DNA of 64,000 nt from Novipirellula herctigrandis (GCA_007859835.1 SJPJ01000001.1:2063797-2127796); one strand, 5' to 3'; positions 17,415 through 27,854 are shown, counted from the stretch's first letter. Program-made: numbers and translations. The notes: generated by a model from the letters alone, not told the origin.

Positions 17415-18980
17415 GTGCAAAAACTCAAAGCTATGATTCTTCCAACTTTGCTGCTGGCACTGCTGTGTCCGGCCACAATCATTGCGGCGGCAGAGAAGCC
17501 CAATATCGTTTACATCCTTGCCGACGATATGGGGATCGGCGAGATCGCTTGCTACAACTCCGAAGGAAAGATCCCCACCCCGCATGTCGACGCTTTGGCG
17601 AGTCAGGGCATGAAGTTTATGGATGCTCATATCAGCTCGAGCGTCTGTACCCCGACTCGCTACGGCATTCTGACCGGGCGATATGCATGGCGGACCTCAC
17701 TGAAAGAGGGAGTTCTCGGCCCTTACAGTCCCCCGTTGATCGAAGCCGATCGGGAAACCGTCGCCTCCTTTCTTAAAAACCATGGATATCGCACGGCATG
17801 CCTAGGTAAGTGGCATCTCGGTATGAATTGGAAACACAGCAACTCATTAGGCTCCAGGAGGGTCTCCGCGAAACACATCGACCCAACCGTACCAATCACG
17901 AATGGTCCACTCGATCGCGGCTTCGACTTCTTCCTGGGCGCCGACAGCCATGACATGCACTACATCCGAAATCGAAGAGTGGATGGAGAAGTCACGCTGC
18001 TTGGTTCCAGAGCAGAAATCGAAAAGCGGACCAGCGCGGAGGTTAAGTTTAATCAACTTTGGGCGATCGATGGATTCGCATTCGAGGATCGTCTTGCGCT
18101 GATGGCAACAGAGACGGACCAATGGATTCGCCAGGCACCGGACCAGCCGTTCTTTGTTTATCTGGCCCTTCATTCACCGCACAACCCGATCGTGCCCAGC
18201 AAGGATTTCCAAGGCAAGAGTGGGCTCAATTCCCATGCGGACTACTGCATGGAGACTGACTGGGTCGTCGGCCAGGTGCTCAAAACTCTGGATGAACTAA
18301 AACTGGCGGACGACACCATCGTGATTTTCACCGCCGACAATGGCACATCGCCGGCGGCCGACGTTGGCACGTTACTCGAAAAAGGCCACAACCCAAGTTG
18401 GAAGTACCGTGGTCTGAAGGGCACGCTTTGGGAAGGTGGTCATCGTGTGCCCTTCGTCGTCCGCTGGCCAGGCAACATCCAGCCAGGCACCGAGTCACAT
18501 CAAACGATCTGCTCAACTGACTTGTTGGCCAGTTGCGCCGATTTGTTTGAGCAGAAGCTTCCCGATAATGTCGGCGAGGATAGCATTAGTTTCCTTCCCG
18601 CACTCAAGGGCGACACGATTCCGGGTGTGCACGAGCGGATGATTGTCCATCATTCGGATGCGGGAGTCTTTGCCATCCGCAAAGGTAAATGGAAACTTAT
18701 GTTTGACAAAGACGGTGGATCCCGGCGCGGTGTGAACGAACAGAAAAGCAATCCGGTCATCGACAGCGCGGATCATCTGCTCTTCGACATGCAGAAGGAT
18801 GAGTCGGAAACCACCAACCTGCTGCATCAGCATCCCGAAGTGGTGGAGTCATTGAAAAAAGACTTTGCGAGTTTGATCAAGGTTGGTCGCAGCACCCCAG
18901 GCGCCCCACAAAAAAACGCTCCTCTTCGAATCGGCGAAACCTGGACTCAGATCGAAGTACTGGATAAGTATTTGAAGTGA
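17415..18980 (+). CDS. Secreted sulfatase
   Basis: 521 residues. I chose GTG 17415 because AGGAGA (17405-17410) stands just before it and it gives a charged n-region (MQKLKAM) ahead of a hydrophobic signal core; ATG 17433 is the alternative. Asp37-Asp38 (LADDMG) are metal ligands, Cys78 in CTPTR is the formylglycine site, GKWHLG follows, and FTADNG is near 303. The 3' end is almost identical to the partial sulfatase at 1-183, marking a recent duplication. Its length and CTPTRYGILTGRYAWRTSL block place it close to the sulfatase at 180, suggesting related substrates. Confidence 0.94.
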   Translation: MQKLKAMILPTLLLALLCPATIIAAAEKPNIVYILADDMGIGEIACYNSEGKIPTPHVDALASQGMKFMDAHISSSVCTPTRYGILTGRYAWRTSLKEGVLGPYSPPLIEADRETVASFLKNHGYRTACLGKWHLGMNWKHSNSLGSRRVSAKHIDPTVPITNGPLDRGFDFFLGADSHDMHYIRNRRVDGEVTLLGSRAEIEKRTSAEVKFNQLWAIDGFAFEDRLALMATETDQWIRQAPDQPFFVYLALHSPHNPIVPSKDFQGKSGLNSHADYCMETDWVVGQVLKTLDELKLADDTIVIFTADNGTSPAADVGTLLEKGHNPSWKYRGLKGTLWEGGHRVPFVVRWPGNIQPGTESHQTICSTDLLASCADLFEQKLPDNVGEDSISFLPALKGDTIPGVHERMIVHHSDAGVFAIRKGKWKLMFDKDGGSRRGVNEQKSNPVIDSADHLLFDMQKDESETTNLLHQHPEVVESLKKDFASLIKVGRSTPGAPQKNAPLRIGETWTQIEVLDKYLK

Positions 18981-19106
18981 TTGGAAATCCTCCTAGCAAC
19001 CGGAGTGCCATAGTCGGAGATCGCAATAACACTCGACCGGAGATGCCGCGTCGCGAGGGTTGCGAGTTACCACCCATTGGATGACCTTTTGGCGGAAGTA
19101 CGAAGC

Positions 19107-19861
19107 ATGACGAGTAAACATCTGATCGCATCGATGGTCGCAATCGCGATTGGCTGCTCACATTCAGCTGTCAGCTACGCAGAGACTCCCGACACGTCTT
19201 CCCGCTCCGAAGAGTGGAAACGACACTCAATTGATACCACATCACTCGGCGTGGACGGTGTTCGCAGCGCGGACGTCAACGGCGATGGTCTTCCTGATCT
19301 TGTCTGCGGTTGGGAACAGGGAGGAGTTTATCGGATCTACTTGATGCAGCGAAAACCAGAGTCACTCCCTAGGTGGATTCACGTGGATGCGGGGGCGGCA
19401 CCTGCCGTCGAAGATGCGCTGTTGGTGGATCTGGATCAAGACGGAGCGATTGAGGTAGTGAGCTCAACCGAAGGGAACCATCGAAAGGTCCTCGTCCACT
19501 GGGCCCCACCGCCGACCAAGCACTATCCGGATAGCTCTCTTTGGAAAACGGAAACGCTCTTTGAAAACGGCAGCCGCTGGATGTTTGCCGTGGCCATGGA
19601 TGTCGATGGCAGGCACGGCCCAGACGTTATGGTTGGTGGAAAGAGGCAAGGCGGTTCGATTGGCTGGTTAGAAAGCCCCGCCAATCCGCGAGACACGAAT
19701 GCCTGGAAGTTTCATAAACTGACTGATGCGACATGGACCATGTCCATCATCTGCAGAGACTCCAAGGGGGACGGGCTATCATCAAAACGGAAGAGAACAA
19801 CAATTCCCAGAACGGCAACGCCGGCCTCGGTGTAATCTGGTACGAAAATCCGCTGAAATAG
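19107..19861 (+). pseudogene. FG-GAP/VCBS repeat protein with an internal deletion and frameshift
   Basis: ATG 19107 opens a signal peptide (MTSKHLIASMVAIAIGC...). Then come FG-GAP-type calcium-binding loops: DVNGDGLPDLVCG, DLDQDGAIEVVSS and DVDGRHGPDVMVGG. After IICRDSKGDG (about 19770) the frame runs into unrelated residues and stops at 19835. In another frame the normal family ending appears at once: NNNSQNGNAGLGVIWYENPL, stop 19859-19861. The central part of a longer propeller protein is therefore missing and the halves are out of frame. The intact family is a secreted beta-propeller of unknown ligand. A cytochrome-type gene follows 15 bp later. Confidence 0.75.
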
Positions 19862-19875
19862 TAGGACGACGCGTT

Positions 19876-22800
19876 ATGAACATATCATTTACCAACAGGT
19901 TGCCTGCCACCATTCTGCTTTGGCTCGTTGCTCTGTTGTCAGGGCAATGCATTGCCGCTGAGGAATCAGGGGCCGCGAATTCGCTGGATATCGCCTCCCA
20001 ATATCAGCCAGAGGATGCTGCTACGGCGAATCTTGAAACCCAGCTCAAGGCAATCGACAGTGACGTCCTTGCGGAACAGATTCGATTGCGAGGAAATCCG
20101 CAGCGAGGCGCGATCGCTTTCTTTACTTCGGCTGCCGGCTGCGTCAAGTGCCACGGTCAAGGCGACGCCGCTAACTCTTTAGGACCGGACCTTGCGACCA
20201 TCGGGCCCGACACAACCGACAAGCATCTGATTGAGGCATTGCTGTTGCCGTCTCGTTCGATTCGAAAAGGCTATGAGACAGTGACTCTCCTGCTTTTCGA
20301 TGGCCGAGTTTTTAGCGGAGTAGTCTCGCGAGAATCGGACGACCAGTTGGTCCTTCGTGATTCAAAGAATATGGAAAACGAGATCACCATCGCGGTCGAC
20401 GATATTGAAGCTCGCCGGACTTCCAAACAATCAATGATGCCGACCGGACTTGTCGCTACGCTTCAGGCGATTCCGCAATTCCTTGATCTAGCCAGCTACG
20501 TCTTCGAAGTGGCTCATGGCGGTGCGGCACGGGCAGCAGAGTTACATCCGACAGCTGAACAACTTGTGATTCCCGACGACACGAAAGATCTGAACCACGC
20601 GGGCATTTTGAATAGCTTCAATAAAGGTGACATCGCATCCGGTCGAAAAATCTATTTTGGGTTGTGCGTGAATTGTCACGGCAAAGACGGGAACACACCA
20701 TCGCTTCCGACTGCGCGCGCCTTCGGTACCCAGAAACTCAAGTTCGGTGCCGATCCCTACAACATGTTCATGACGCTTTCACGCGGAAATGGCCTGATGG
20801 CCGCAACCACCCATTTGTCGCCGAAGGAACGTTATCAAGTTGTCCATTTCATTCGCGAAGAATTCATGCGGGACTCCAATCCGGACTACCAACCAATCGA
20901 CCAAGCGTATCTAGAGAAGCTACCCAAGGGCTCCGGGCAGGGCAAATTCACGCCGGCCGGTGAGCGGGACTACGGATTGGCACTTGCTTCGCAATTCGAC
21001 CGTGACATAACAAGCGTGCTGTCGATGAAATTGGGAGCCACATCCGCCGCGTACGACTTGCATACACTCGATCAAGTCGATGTATGGCGGGGCGGCTTTT
21101 TGAACCTGAAATCCACTCAGCATCAACGAGCTCGCGGTGAGGGAATTCCTCAACCCGAAGGCACGCTGATGCCAAGGTTAAATGGATGGGCCTGGGGCCA
21201 TCACGGATCACTCGACTACCCGAATACTGACTTGCTACCACGCGGCCCGCTTCCAAAAAACTGGCTCGACTATCACGGCTACTACATTCATGGGGATCAG
21301 ATCATCCTAAGCTACGCCATCGATGGCCGGGAAATTTTGGAAGTCCCCGAAGAGATCCCGCAGCACATAGGCATTCGCCACACGCTACAAGTTGAATCGG
21401 GAACCTCATTGGTTCTCGCCGCAGGGACCGGTGCGATGCATCATCCGGTACCGCCTGGGAAATCGATGCAGGGCGTGATCCTGGCGGGTGCTGATCGACC
21501 GGATGGAAAATCGGGTCCAGCGACCGGTACAATCGCGATTTCGGGGCACGTCGCCGGAGCATTCACGGCTGCACGTGTTTGGGGAGATACCGAAAACCTA
21601 TCCTGGCAGGTGGACGAGCAACAACGGCTTGTTTTGAAAATCCCTGAAGACGCCGAATCTCGAACCATTGAAATAGCGACTTTCAGCGGCGAAACTTCGG
21701 CGGATTTTCGAAAGTTTAAACAACTGACATCGGTGTCGAGGCAGCCCAGACAATTGCTTGATGGTGGTCCGAGTCGTTGGCCAAAAACGTTATCAACCGT
21801 TGGCTACTTGGGTTTTGAAAAGGGAGCCTATGCAGTCGACACGATCACAATTCCGGAATCGACACCGTGGAATACCTGGTTTCGCACTTCATCGATAAAT
21901 TTCCTTCAAGATGGCCGCATGGTCGTCGCCACCCTGGGTGGAGAGATCTGGATCGTTTCTGGAATTGACAAGGACTTACTCGACATCCAATGGAAACGAT
22001 TTGCAGCGGGACTCTATGAGCCGCTTGGAATGCAGGTGGTTGATGGCCTGATCTATGTTTGCTGCAAAGATCGCATCGTTCGCTTGCATGACCTTAATGG
22101 CGATGACGAAGCGGACTTCTATGAAAGCTTCAGTGCTGACACCGATGTATCCAGTTTTTTCCACGCCTTCAATTTTGGACTCGAACGTGACTCGGCGGGC
22201 AATTTCTATTACGCCAAGAGTGGACAATACACTGACTACGAGTTACCAGGATCGGTCATCCGCGTTTCTCCCGACGGGACAACGCGAGAAGTCGTTTGCA
22301 CTGGCTTTCGGACTCCGAACGGAATCGGCATGTTTCCGAATGATCGCTTAACGGTCAGCGACAACCAGGGAAACTGGATGCCAGCATCGAAGATCAACCT
22401 CGTCAAACAAGGTGGCTTTTACGGCTACGTCCAGACACACTCTGCGGGCCAAAGATGGGCTCCCGATGGTGGTCGGATCGACCATACCAAAGTCGTTCCT
22501 CCGGACACATTTGACCAGCCGATGATTTGGATGCCGCAGCATGTCGACAATTCGTCTGGCGGACAGATTTGGGTCGACGATCCACGCTGGGGACCACTTT
22601 CGGGGCGGATGCTTCACACCAGTTTTGGCAAAGGATGGCTGTACTCGCTGATGCCCCAGGAAGTTGCGGGGGTAACTCAGGCGGCGCTTGTCAAGTTGCC
22701 ACATCATTTTAATACAGGCATCATGCGCGGTCGCGTCAATCCGACCGATGGCCAAGTTTATGTGACCGGGCTCGACGGTTGGAACAGCGGCGGGCGTCCT

Positions 22801-23238
22801 GGCCTCAAAGACAAAGGGATCCAGCGGGTTCGCTACACGGGCAAACCGCATCGGATGGTTTCGGACTGCCAGGTGCTTACCGATGGACTACGAGTGAACT
22901 TTAATTTTGTAATCGATCCAACGGTGGCAAGCGACCGGTCGTCTTACGAGATACACCGTTGGAACTATAGCTGGCAACCGCAGTACGGTTCCGAAATGTA
23001 TCAACCGCGCACCGGCAAAGTTGGAACGGAGCTTGTGAACATCGCAGGCGCCAAATCCGCATCCGACCAACGTTCGGTAGATCTCTTGATTCCCGACCTC
23101 CGCCCGGTGCACCAACTCCACCTAAAGCTGAGTATTCGTGACCAAGAGGGCGAACCGTTCGAGGAAGATATCTACTGGACGATTCACAACATCCCTCGCA
23201 AAATCTCTGCTGCGAAAGAACAAGCGAAGAAGAAATGA
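19876..23238 (+). CDS. Large secreted cytochrome c / beta-propeller protein
   Basis: 1120 residues from ATG 19876, preceded by AGGACG. The signal peptide ends near residue 28 (CIAAEE). Two c-type haem sites are seen: CVKCH at 89-93 and CVNCH near 264-268, each in its own cytochrome c domain; LGPDLATIG and the spacing after the first match planctomycete haem-binding modules. From about 640 on, a glucose-dehydrogenase-like propeller appears (FLQDGRMVVATLGGEIWIVSG, DGTTREVVCTGFRTPNGIGMF). Such proteins are thought to pass electrons from oxidation of sugars or other organics; substrate unknown. The stop overlaps the next start (ATGA), so it is coupled to the truncated sulfatase. Confidence 0.88.
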   Translation: MNISFTNRLPATILLWLVALLSGQCIAAEESGAANSLDIASQYQPEDAATANLETQLKAIDSDVLAEQIRLRGNPQRGAIAFFTSAAGCVKCHGQGDAANSLGPDLATIGPDTTDKHLIEALLLPSRSIRKGYETVTLLLFDGRVFSGVVSRESDDQLVLRDSKNMENEITIAVDDIEARRTSKQSMMPTGLVATLQAIPQFLDLASYVFEVAHGGAARAAELHPTAEQLVIPDDTKDLNHAGILNSFNKGDIASGRKIYFGLCVNCHGKDGNTPSLPTARAFGTQKLKFGADPYNMFMTLSRGNGLMAATTHLSPKERYQVVHFIREEFMRDSNPDYQPIDQAYLEKLPKGSGQGKFTPAGERDYGLALASQFDRDITSVLSMKLGATSAAYDLHTLDQVDVWRGGFLNLKSTQHQRARGEGIPQPEGTLMPRLNGWAWGHHGSLDYPNTDLLPRGPLPKNWLDYHGYYIHGDQIILSYAIDGREILEVPEEIPQHIGIRHTLQVESGTSLVLAAGTGAMHHPVPPGKSMQGVILAGADRPDGKSGPATGTIAISGHVAGAFTAARVWGDTENLSWQVDEQQRLVLKIPEDAESRTIEIATFSGETSADFRKFKQLTSVSRQPRQLLDGGPSRWPKTLSTVGYLGFEKGAYAVDTITIPESTPWNTWFRTSSINFLQDGRMVVATLGGEIWIVSGIDKDLLDIQWKRFAAGLYEPLGMQVVDGLIYVCCKDRIVRLHDLNGDDEADFYESFSADTDVSSFFHAFNFGLERDSAGNFYYAKSGQYTDYELPGSVIRVSPDGTTREVVCTGFRTPNGIGMFPNDRLTVSDNQGNWMPASKINLVKQGGFYGYVQTHSAGQRWAPDGGRIDHTKVVPPDTFDQPMIWMPQHVDNSSGGQIWVDDPRWGPLSGRMLHTSFGKGWLYSLMPQEVAGVTQAALVKLPHHFNTGIMRGRVNPTDGQVYVTGLDGWNSGGRPGLKDKGIQRVRYTGKPHRMVSDCQVLTDGLRVNFNFVIDPTVASDRSSYEIHRWNYSWQPQYGSEMYQPRTGKVGTELVNIAGAKSASDQRSVDLLIPDLRPVHQLHLKLSIRDQEGEPFEEDIYWTIHNIPRKISAAKEQAKKK

Positions 23239-23552
23239 GATTGGCCAAACGTTTTATACTCCAATGTTGTCTCGGGCTTACACTGGTTGCATCATCAGCA
23301 TCCCTCGTTGCGTCCACCGCCAATCCGAACCCGCTGATCATCTACACCGACGACCAGGGCTATGGCGACGTCAGCTGCCTGAATCCGGAATCCAAATCCC
23401 ACACGCCCAATATCGATCGGCTGATCAAGGAGGGTCTTCATTTGACGCATGCCCATTCCGCGAGTTCTGCATGCACGCCTTCGCGCGACGCATTGACACC
23501 TAGCCATGATGCTTTTCCAAAATCAGTAATACACTATGCACGAACAGCTTGA
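23235..23552 (+). pseudogene. Sulfatase truncated just after the formylglycine Cys
   Basis: 105 codons closely matching the start of the sulfatase at 180: signal peptide with LVASSA, IIYTDDQGYGDVS (Asp39-Asp40), DRLIKEGL, and THAHSA-SSACTPSRDAL with Cys80. The similarity ends about 23,500, where TGRYAW should follow, and 17 unrelated codons lead to a stop at 23552. Most of the catalytic domain is gone, so no activity is expected. Its tail overlaps the start of the decarboxylase gene by 17 bp. Confidence 0.9.
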
Positions 23553-24939
23553 CGCCGACCGCGAACACATCCAGGAAATTTTGACGAGTGTATTGGACGA
23601 CAGCGTCCGGTTCCTCAGCACGCTTGGTTCTAGGCCAACTGCGGTCGTGCCGCCGGTAACTGTCGCCGAGACGCTACCCCATACCGGCATCGGAGCGTCT
23701 GGAACGCTTGACCTTTTTCGTTCCAAGTATGCTGACTGGATGAGTGGGTCGGCGGGCCCGCGCTACTTTGGGCTTGTCACTGGCGGAGCGACACCAGCAA
23801 GTATCGCTGGCGATTGGGTCACGACGATCTATGACCAGAATGCGACAGGTTCCAACGATTCGATCGCTCCGCAGATCGAGCTCGCCACGATCGGGTTGCT
23901 GCGTGAGTTGTTTGGTCTTTCGGAAGCACACGCCGGAGTATTTGTGTCCGGCGCGACGATGGCTAACTTTGTTGGTTTAGCCACGGGCCGACAATGGGTT
24001 GGACACGGGCGTGGTGTCGACATTGCTCAGTCAGGAATGTCGGGAGTGCCGCCAATCCGCGTGCTTTGTGGAACGCCTCACTCCAGCGTGTACAAAGCGA
24101 TCGCGATGCTGGGGCTTGGACGCAACAGCTTGGAGCGAATCGCAACGCTTCCTAATCGAGAGGCCGTCGACGTCATAGCGATGCGAAAGCGATTGATTGA
24201 GCTAAGTGAATCTGGCCAACCCTGTTTGGTCGTTGGCAATGCGGGAACGGTCAATAGCGTCGACTACGATGACTTGAACGCGCTGTCGGATCTGTGTAAC
24301 GAGTTCGCAGTTTGGTTGCACGTGGATGCTGCCTTCGGTGGCTTTGCTGCGTGCGTTCCTGAAAAACAATCGCTTGTTGATGGGATGGATCGCGCGGATT
24401 CCATCACCATTGACGCGCACAAATGGCTCAACGTGCCGTACGATTCCGCGATGGTCTTCACGCGTCATCTGCAACTGCAGCGAGAAGTTTTTCAGAACTC
24501 AGCAGCGTACCTCGAAGCTGATCCGACACCGACCAATTTCGTGCACCTCACTCCCGAAAACTCACGTCGATTCCGCGCCTTGCCAGCTTGGTTCACGCTA
24601 ATGGCTTATGGCCGCGAGGGTTACCGTGAAATCGTGATGCGAAATTGCCAGATCGCTTGGGAAATTGGTGAATTGATCCAAGCCTCCGACCAATTTCATT
24701 TGCTCGCGCCAGTACGAATGAATGGCATTGTGTTTACACTGGCGGGTCAAGAAGTGACGCACCGCCAAGTGCAAACGTATTTACACCGCGTGCAATCGGG
24801 CGGAGTGCTTTACATGACGCCGACGGAATATTCTGAAACGCCGGCGATTCGCATTTCCGTGACGAATTGGCGAACAACCCAGCAAGACATTTCACAGGTC
24901 TGGAAAGGGATGTTATCCGCGTTGGACTCAGATAGTTAG
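23536..24939 (+). CDS. PLP-dependent group II amino-acid decarboxylase-like enzyme
   Basis: 467 residues, cytosolic (no signal peptide). The fold and motifs are of the aromatic-amino-acid/glutamate decarboxylase family: GGATPASIAGDW, FVSGATMANFVGL, CGTPHSSVYKAIAMLG with the cofactor-stacking His, LHVDAAFGG with the Asp that pairs with the pyridine N, and DAHKWLNVPYD near 293-301 with the Lys that binds PLP. The C-terminal small domain ends in RISVTNWRT. Decarboxylation of an aromatic or acidic amino acid is likely, but substrate residues cannot be assigned. It starts inside the truncated sulfatase ORF and converges with the GH95 gene 25 bp downstream. Confidence 0.9.
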   Translation: MHEQLDADREHIQEILTSVLDDSVRFLSTLGSRPTAVVPPVTVAETLPHTGIGASGTLDLFRSKYADWMSGSAGPRYFGLVTGGATPASIAGDWVTTIYDQNATGSNDSIAPQIELATIGLLRELFGLSEAHAGVFVSGATMANFVGLATGRQWVGHGRGVDIAQSGMSGVPPIRVLCGTPHSSVYKAIAMLGLGRNSLERIATLPNREAVDVIAMRKRLIELSESGQPCLVVGNAGTVNSVDYDDLNALSDLCNEFAVWLHVDAAFGGFAACVPEKQSLVDGMDRADSITIDAHKWLNVPYDSAMVFTRHLQLQREVFQNSAAYLEADPTPTNFVHLTPENSRRFRALPAWFTLMAYGREGYREIVMRNCQIAWEIGELIQASDQFHLLAPVRMNGIVFTLAGQEVTHRQVQTYLHRVQSGGVLYMTPTEYSETPAIRISVTNWRTTQQDISQVWKGMLSALDSDS

Positions 24940-24964
24940 GCTGGATCAAGAAGTAAAGCAACGT

Positions 24965-27418
24965 TTAATCGAGCATAATCCGCAATGCCACCTGTTGTCC
25001 CGCTGGCAGGGTGATACGACGAGTTTTCGATGGACTCGATTGCTCGATCGACGCCTGACCTGCGGACACGACGATCTGGCCGACTTCCTCAGGCATCTGT
25101 AGTGTGATTTGCTGATCCTTAGCCGACAGAAGGCGAACGAGGATGCGGTCTTCCTGCCACGTCAGTTCTTTGACCTCGATTTGGCCACGGCACGAGACCC
25201 CTTCGATCGTCCCCGTCGGCCAGGCCTTTGGCAGAGCCGGCAGCAAGTGAAGCTTGCCCGGTTCAGAAGCCACCAGCATCTTGATAATCACCGCGGGCAT
25301 GCCTCCACTAATGTCCATGTTGAACAGCGAGCGGTGGTTGTGCATCGAGGCCAGATTGTTCAGCCAGAAACGGTTCACGAGATGCCTGAGGCAATGGTAG
25401 GCGTTTTCTCCTTCGCCCAAACTGGCGGATGCCTGCCCGAGTTGTACCAGCCCGAACGACATGAATCCACGCTGATTGTCTTTCCAATGCCTGTCGAGTT
25501 TGTACTCGATGCTGCTGCGGAATGCCGCTTGCAGTTCAGGACTCTGCGCGATCTCTTCCGGCATGCCATCGAAAAGCGGGTAGAGTTGCGAGCAGTGGCG
25601 GTGGTCGTCCCTATTCTCGAGTCGCGGTGTGAGCCACTCCTTGATGAAACCATGATCGTCGATCATATAGTCGGGCATTTTCGCAAGCATGGCTTCCCAA
25701 ATGGGGATTTTCTTCTCGTTGCGCCCGAGTTCACGAGATGCAGCAATCGTGTTGCGCAGCAGTTCTTTCGCCACTGCCACGTCCATGGTGGAGTTGAAGG
25801 AAGCCTGGGAATTTGAGTTTCCCGGCGTGTTCTCCGGCGACTGGGTTGGTGAAAAGACGAATTTTCCGTCTGGCCCCTCGTACAGATAATCTTCGAAGAA
25901 TAGAGCCGCCCTTTCCATGAACGGCAGGGCGTGATTCGCGAGGAATTCCCGGTCGCCAGTGTAGAGGTAGTAGTCGTAGAAGAAGTGTGCCGCCCAGCCA
26001 GCACCGCCGACCCACATCCCCCCCGCGAAGTTTGCGTTGAATGCGTTATTGAAACCGTGGGTGGTCGAGCGAGACGGCAACGCGACGCCGCGTGCCCCGA
26101 ACAAGTGCTTGGCGTTGATCTCCATCCAAGGGACAAGCGACTCGATGTAGGACGTGTAGGCCGGCATGAGTTCGGGCATGTTGCCCATTAAATAGGAAGC
26201 GATGGCGGAGGGAACATTGCCGTTATGGGTGAAGTCGCTTGCCCAGCCGGGAACGTAGGTTCCGGCCCAGACTCCCTGCAGGGTCGGCGGCAACTCGCCA
26301 GTGCTGGAGATGATGTTATAGCGAGCGGCATCGAACTCCTTTTCAATCAGTGCCCGGTTTGGTTTTTCGTAGCTCGAAAGCTCTAACAGTTCTTCGGTGG
26401 TCCGATGGTGGTCCACACCGCCACCGAGGTCCAGACGCATCCGGTTGAAGAGTTCGCCGTGGAGCAGGGCGTGGCTTTCGAGCAGTCGACCGTAGTTTGG
26501 GGGGAGCTGTTCGAGCGAGTGTTCCATTTCCTCGATGACCGACTTCTCCGGATCGTACAACAAACGAATATCCACAAATAGCAGGATTCGGTCCGCGCCC
26601 GTGACAACGAGCGTGCCGTCATCCCGCGACTTGGTCGTTCCCCCTGTTGCCACAACCCGAACGTAACTCTCCAACGAGTGAATACTGCCCGGATAGGCTT
26701 TGCTGAATCGATTGCGATAGGTCAGCCAGTGGTCGCCGGCTGTGCTTTTCATATCGGAAACATGTTCCTTAAAAACTTCGTCAGAGCGTTTGTTGATGTC
26801 GGAATCCGCATTGAACTCGTCGCTCGGTTCCCGCGGTTCCAGCTTAAGCTGGCAGTTCAGTGCCGACTGTGGAGCGGTCAGCAGCAACACCGCCACACCT
26901 TCATCGCGTGACACGAACATACGACGCTCGAAGGCTCCTCGTTCGTCCGCCCAGTGAACTGTCGTCTCGCCGGTTTGGAAATCCACCGAGCGTGCGTAGT
27001 CGCGAACTGCGCCCTCTGCTTGGCTGAGGATGGTAAGGTCGAAGGCCGGAACAAAATAGTCGGGATACATGAAACCGTCTTGCCCCGAAAGATTGAACTG
27101 CAATTCGCAGGCCTGCTTGAAGAGGCCCTGGTCGATGAGTCGTCTGATCTCAAACAAACGGGCTGACTGATCGCGCGGCATCACCGGTGCGCCCATCGGC
27201 AGAAAGAGACGTTCATGCGTGAAGATGATACGCTCGTCGAGGGGACGGCTCAAAGCGTTGGCACCGATCGTGCCATTACCGCAGATCAACCCTTGCTCCC
27301 ATGTCTCGGCTGGTTCCGAACTGACAAACCCTCGCTCCGGCACCGGCAGCGAATCGGTGGCCAATAACAGCCCCTTGCCGAAAAACATTGTCACGAACAC
27401 GATCAATAGCGTGTGCAT
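24965..27418 (-). CDS. GH95-family alpha-L-fucosidase-like enzyme, secreted
   Basis: 817 residues from ATG 27418, which starts a signal peptide (MHTLLIVFVTMFFGKGLLLATD); the longer ORF from 27595 adds an unlikely 59-residue leader. The N-terminal beta domain has the family pattern ETWEQGLICGNGTIGANAL. In the (alpha/alpha) barrel, PTLQGVWAGTYVPGWASDFTHNGN corresponds to the GH95 LQGIW---W-SDYT-N-N block, with the catalytic Asn pair as NGN. SPTQSPENTPGNSNSQASFNSTMD holds the next conserved region. GH95 enzymes are 1,2-alpha-L-fucosidases or alpha-L-galactosidases. Its position next to sulfatases and GH29 supports a fucosylated glycan. Confidence 0.85.
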   Translation of the reverse strand: MHTLLIVFVTMFFGKGLLLATDSLPVPERGFVSSEPAETWEQGLICGNGTIGANALSRPLDERIIFTHERLFLPMGAPVMPRDQSARLFEIRRLIDQGLFKQACELQFNLSGQDGFMYPDYFVPAFDLTILSQAEGAVRDYARSVDFQTGETTVHWADERGAFERRMFVSRDEGVAVLLLTAPQSALNCQLKLEPREPSDEFNADSDINKRSDEVFKEHVSDMKSTAGDHWLTYRNRFSKAYPGSIHSLESYVRVVATGGTTKSRDDGTLVVTGADRILLFVDIRLLYDPEKSVIEEMEHSLEQLPPNYGRLLESHALLHGELFNRMRLDLGGGVDHHRTTEELLELSSYEKPNRALIEKEFDAARYNIISSTGELPPTLQGVWAGTYVPGWASDFTHNGNVPSAIASYLMGNMPELMPAYTSYIESLVPWMEINAKHLFGARGVALPSRSTTHGFNNAFNANFAGGMWVGGAGWAAHFFYDYYLYTGDREFLANHALPFMERAALFFEDYLYEGPDGKFVFSPTQSPENTPGNSNSQASFNSTMDVAVAKELLRNTIAASRELGRNEKKIPIWEAMLAKMPDYMIDDHGFIKEWLTPRLENRDDHRHCSQLYPLFDGMPEEIAQSPELQAAFRSSIEYKLDRHWKDNQRGFMSFGLVQLGQASASLGEGENAYHCLRHLVNRFWLNNLASMHNHRSLFNMDISGGMPAVIIKMLVASEPGKLHLLPALPKAWPTGTIEGVSCRGQIEVKELTWQEDRILVRLLSAKDQQITLQMPEEVGQIVVSAGQASIEQSSPSKTRRITLPAGQQVALRIMLD

Positions 27419-27854
27419 GAGATCGCTACAGCTGGAATTTACCCGCCTGGACCACTGATTTCCGTCACCAAAAATGCTACGAACGCGTACGACGATCGCG
27501 ACCGAGCAGGCCGGCCACGTCCTATCGATCCTAGCCGTTTGCTCGCATGGAACTTTCTTCATTCTCACTTTTGCAATCCTCATTAAGTAATACAACCGAG
27601 CAAATCTTAAAGAAACGAAAAGGCTCGGTCAGCTTTGCGGCCAAGCAGATGATACACAAAATTGACCACTCGCATGGCTACAAGTGAAGCAGGCCAGATC
27701 AAGAAGCGAAGCGACAACGTTCCGGCAATCGAATGTGCGGCATGGAGGGCTTAGGTCGCACTCTGTCGGAAGGGTGCTGCGTTTGGTCCGGCCTACTATA
27801 CTGGAAAAACTCGCCAACGCTGGCAAGTAAGGCGTAATCGATGGCTGATGCACG
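27419..27854. other. Upstream region of the GH95 gene
   Basis: It contains the leader of the minus-strand GH95 gene and then short ORFs without signatures. I see no intact gene or clear promoter. Confidence 0.5.
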
